DNA of 64,000 bases from Rallus limicola (Eukaryota; Chordata; Aves; Gruiformes; Rallidae), in NCBI GenBank assembly GCA_022605955.1, contig JAKCOZ010000015.1, positions 9,863,287-9,927,286 on the forward strand, given 5' to 3'. Within the stretch, counting starts at the first letter, position 1. Every line of letters starts with the position of its first letter. Under the pieces are notes generated by a model that had not been told where the DNA came from, made no database searches, and worked only from the letters and a program-made list of their open reading frames with translations. Both the position numbers and the translations under genes were made by a program. This document shows, piece after piece, positions 63,157 through 64,000 of this stretch.

Positions 63157-64000
63157 ATGGATGGGGGTCTTGGAAGTACATCTGGCAGCATGCTCTGCAT
63201 GTGTGTGTGTGCAGCAAGGGCTCTAATTGCCTACTGGATAGGTCAATTTATCTTGCAGTGTTCATTACCTGTAATAAAGCAATGTTTAGGACTGGCTAGT
63301 GGAATTTGCACTTAAAGGAAAGAATAATCAAGGATGACTTCTTCTGGCTTCATTATTAAATACCCTTTTCCTTAAAATTTTTTTGAAGTCCATTCTCCCT
63401 TTTCCATAAAAATGTATCAGTAAAGTAGTGTGTTGCCTTTTGGGTCTGTGTGTGAAAAACAGGACATCTGCTTAGACCAAAGATGAGCCCTGCTGTAGGC
63501 CTCAGGCTGGCATGCAGTTGTCTGGGGTTTCTAAATAAGCACAACTATGTAAAATTTGGATCAGATGAAATGGAGCAAATGTGCAGCCAGTGGGTAGCTG
63601 GGTAATCAGCTGTGAAGTCTTGTCCACCAAGAGAATGATGGGTATTCCTCTTGTCCTTTTTTCCTCCTTCTCCCTGTCCACTGCAACTTATCAATCAAGA
63701 AGGGGTGCAAGCTCTTCAAACTTCTTGATTTTGTGCAGAGATGCGTTGAAGTTCCCAATATAATCTTATTTTCCCAGCAAGACATCTGGAAGCACTGGGT
63801 CTGCTGTGCTAGAAACAAGCCTTGACAGGGCAGATGAGCAGGAGGAAGAGGGGTCCCCAGCCCCAGGCAGATCCCTGATGTGCAGGCATGTATTTTTAAA
63901 CAGAAGTAGTAGGATGGGGAGGAGATGGCTACGCAAAACCTTAATTTAAGATTTGAATTTAAAAGAAATAGAAAGCATCTGCGTCAGTCTCTTCTGAACC
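63157..64000. other. Non-coding end of window, no gene recognised
   Basis: Unique sequence with no supported exon or repeat beyond a short TG run near 63200-63210. Overlapping frames of about 60-70 codons occur on both strands, with no recognisable content. Confidence 0.5.

Overview
The window reads as vertebrate, most likely bird, nuclear DNA. There is no dense ORF arrangement and no operon structure. Base composition is moderate and CpG-poor, interspersed repeats are very sparse, and the one clear transposon copy (28801-28873) ends like an avian/reptilian CR1 LINE. No complete protein-coding gene, rRNA, tRNA or CRISPR array could be recognised on either strand. The open frames have the lengths expected by chance and match no family I know. 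The window is therefore best read as intronic or intergenic DNA, perhaps one or more long introns of a large gene with alternative first exons, but the host gene cannot be named from this sequence.

Layout. 1-8800 is unique non-coding DNA with short AT-rich blocks (6050-6235, 7190-7290) that look like regulatory islands. 8885-9035 is a weak candidate for a plus-strand first coding exon, with an in-frame upstream stop and a good splice donor. 9100-23090 is non-coding. 23090-23440 is the most gene-like stretch: a pyrimidine-rich segment, a TATA-like box, a CpG-rich block, a short ATG frame and a GTAGGG donor. It looks like an alternative promoter with a first exon on the plus strand. 23440-32830 is non-coding and holds the CR1 fragment. 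32830-33100 has a strong polypyrimidine tract and AG acceptor, a short open frame and an AATAAA. Its phase fits both upstream candidate exons.

33100-64000 is again non-coding. It holds a 35-bp direct duplication (33488/33613), a G-quadruplex motif (37846-37872), an AT-rich, possibly conserved block (39240-40920), a direct-repeat plus inverted-repeat cluster (41680-41722), several microsatellites and homopolymers (42060, 45551, 45715, 49884, 63142), and several homeodomain/POU/SOX-rich islands (48280, 53490, 58850, 60380).

If the candidate exons are real, the simplest model is a plus-strand transcription unit with alternative 5' ends at about 8.9 kb and 23.3 kb, most of its coding sequence lying outside the window, and the rest of the window being intron with regulatory islands. 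That model is inference. No homology or expression evidence could be consulted.
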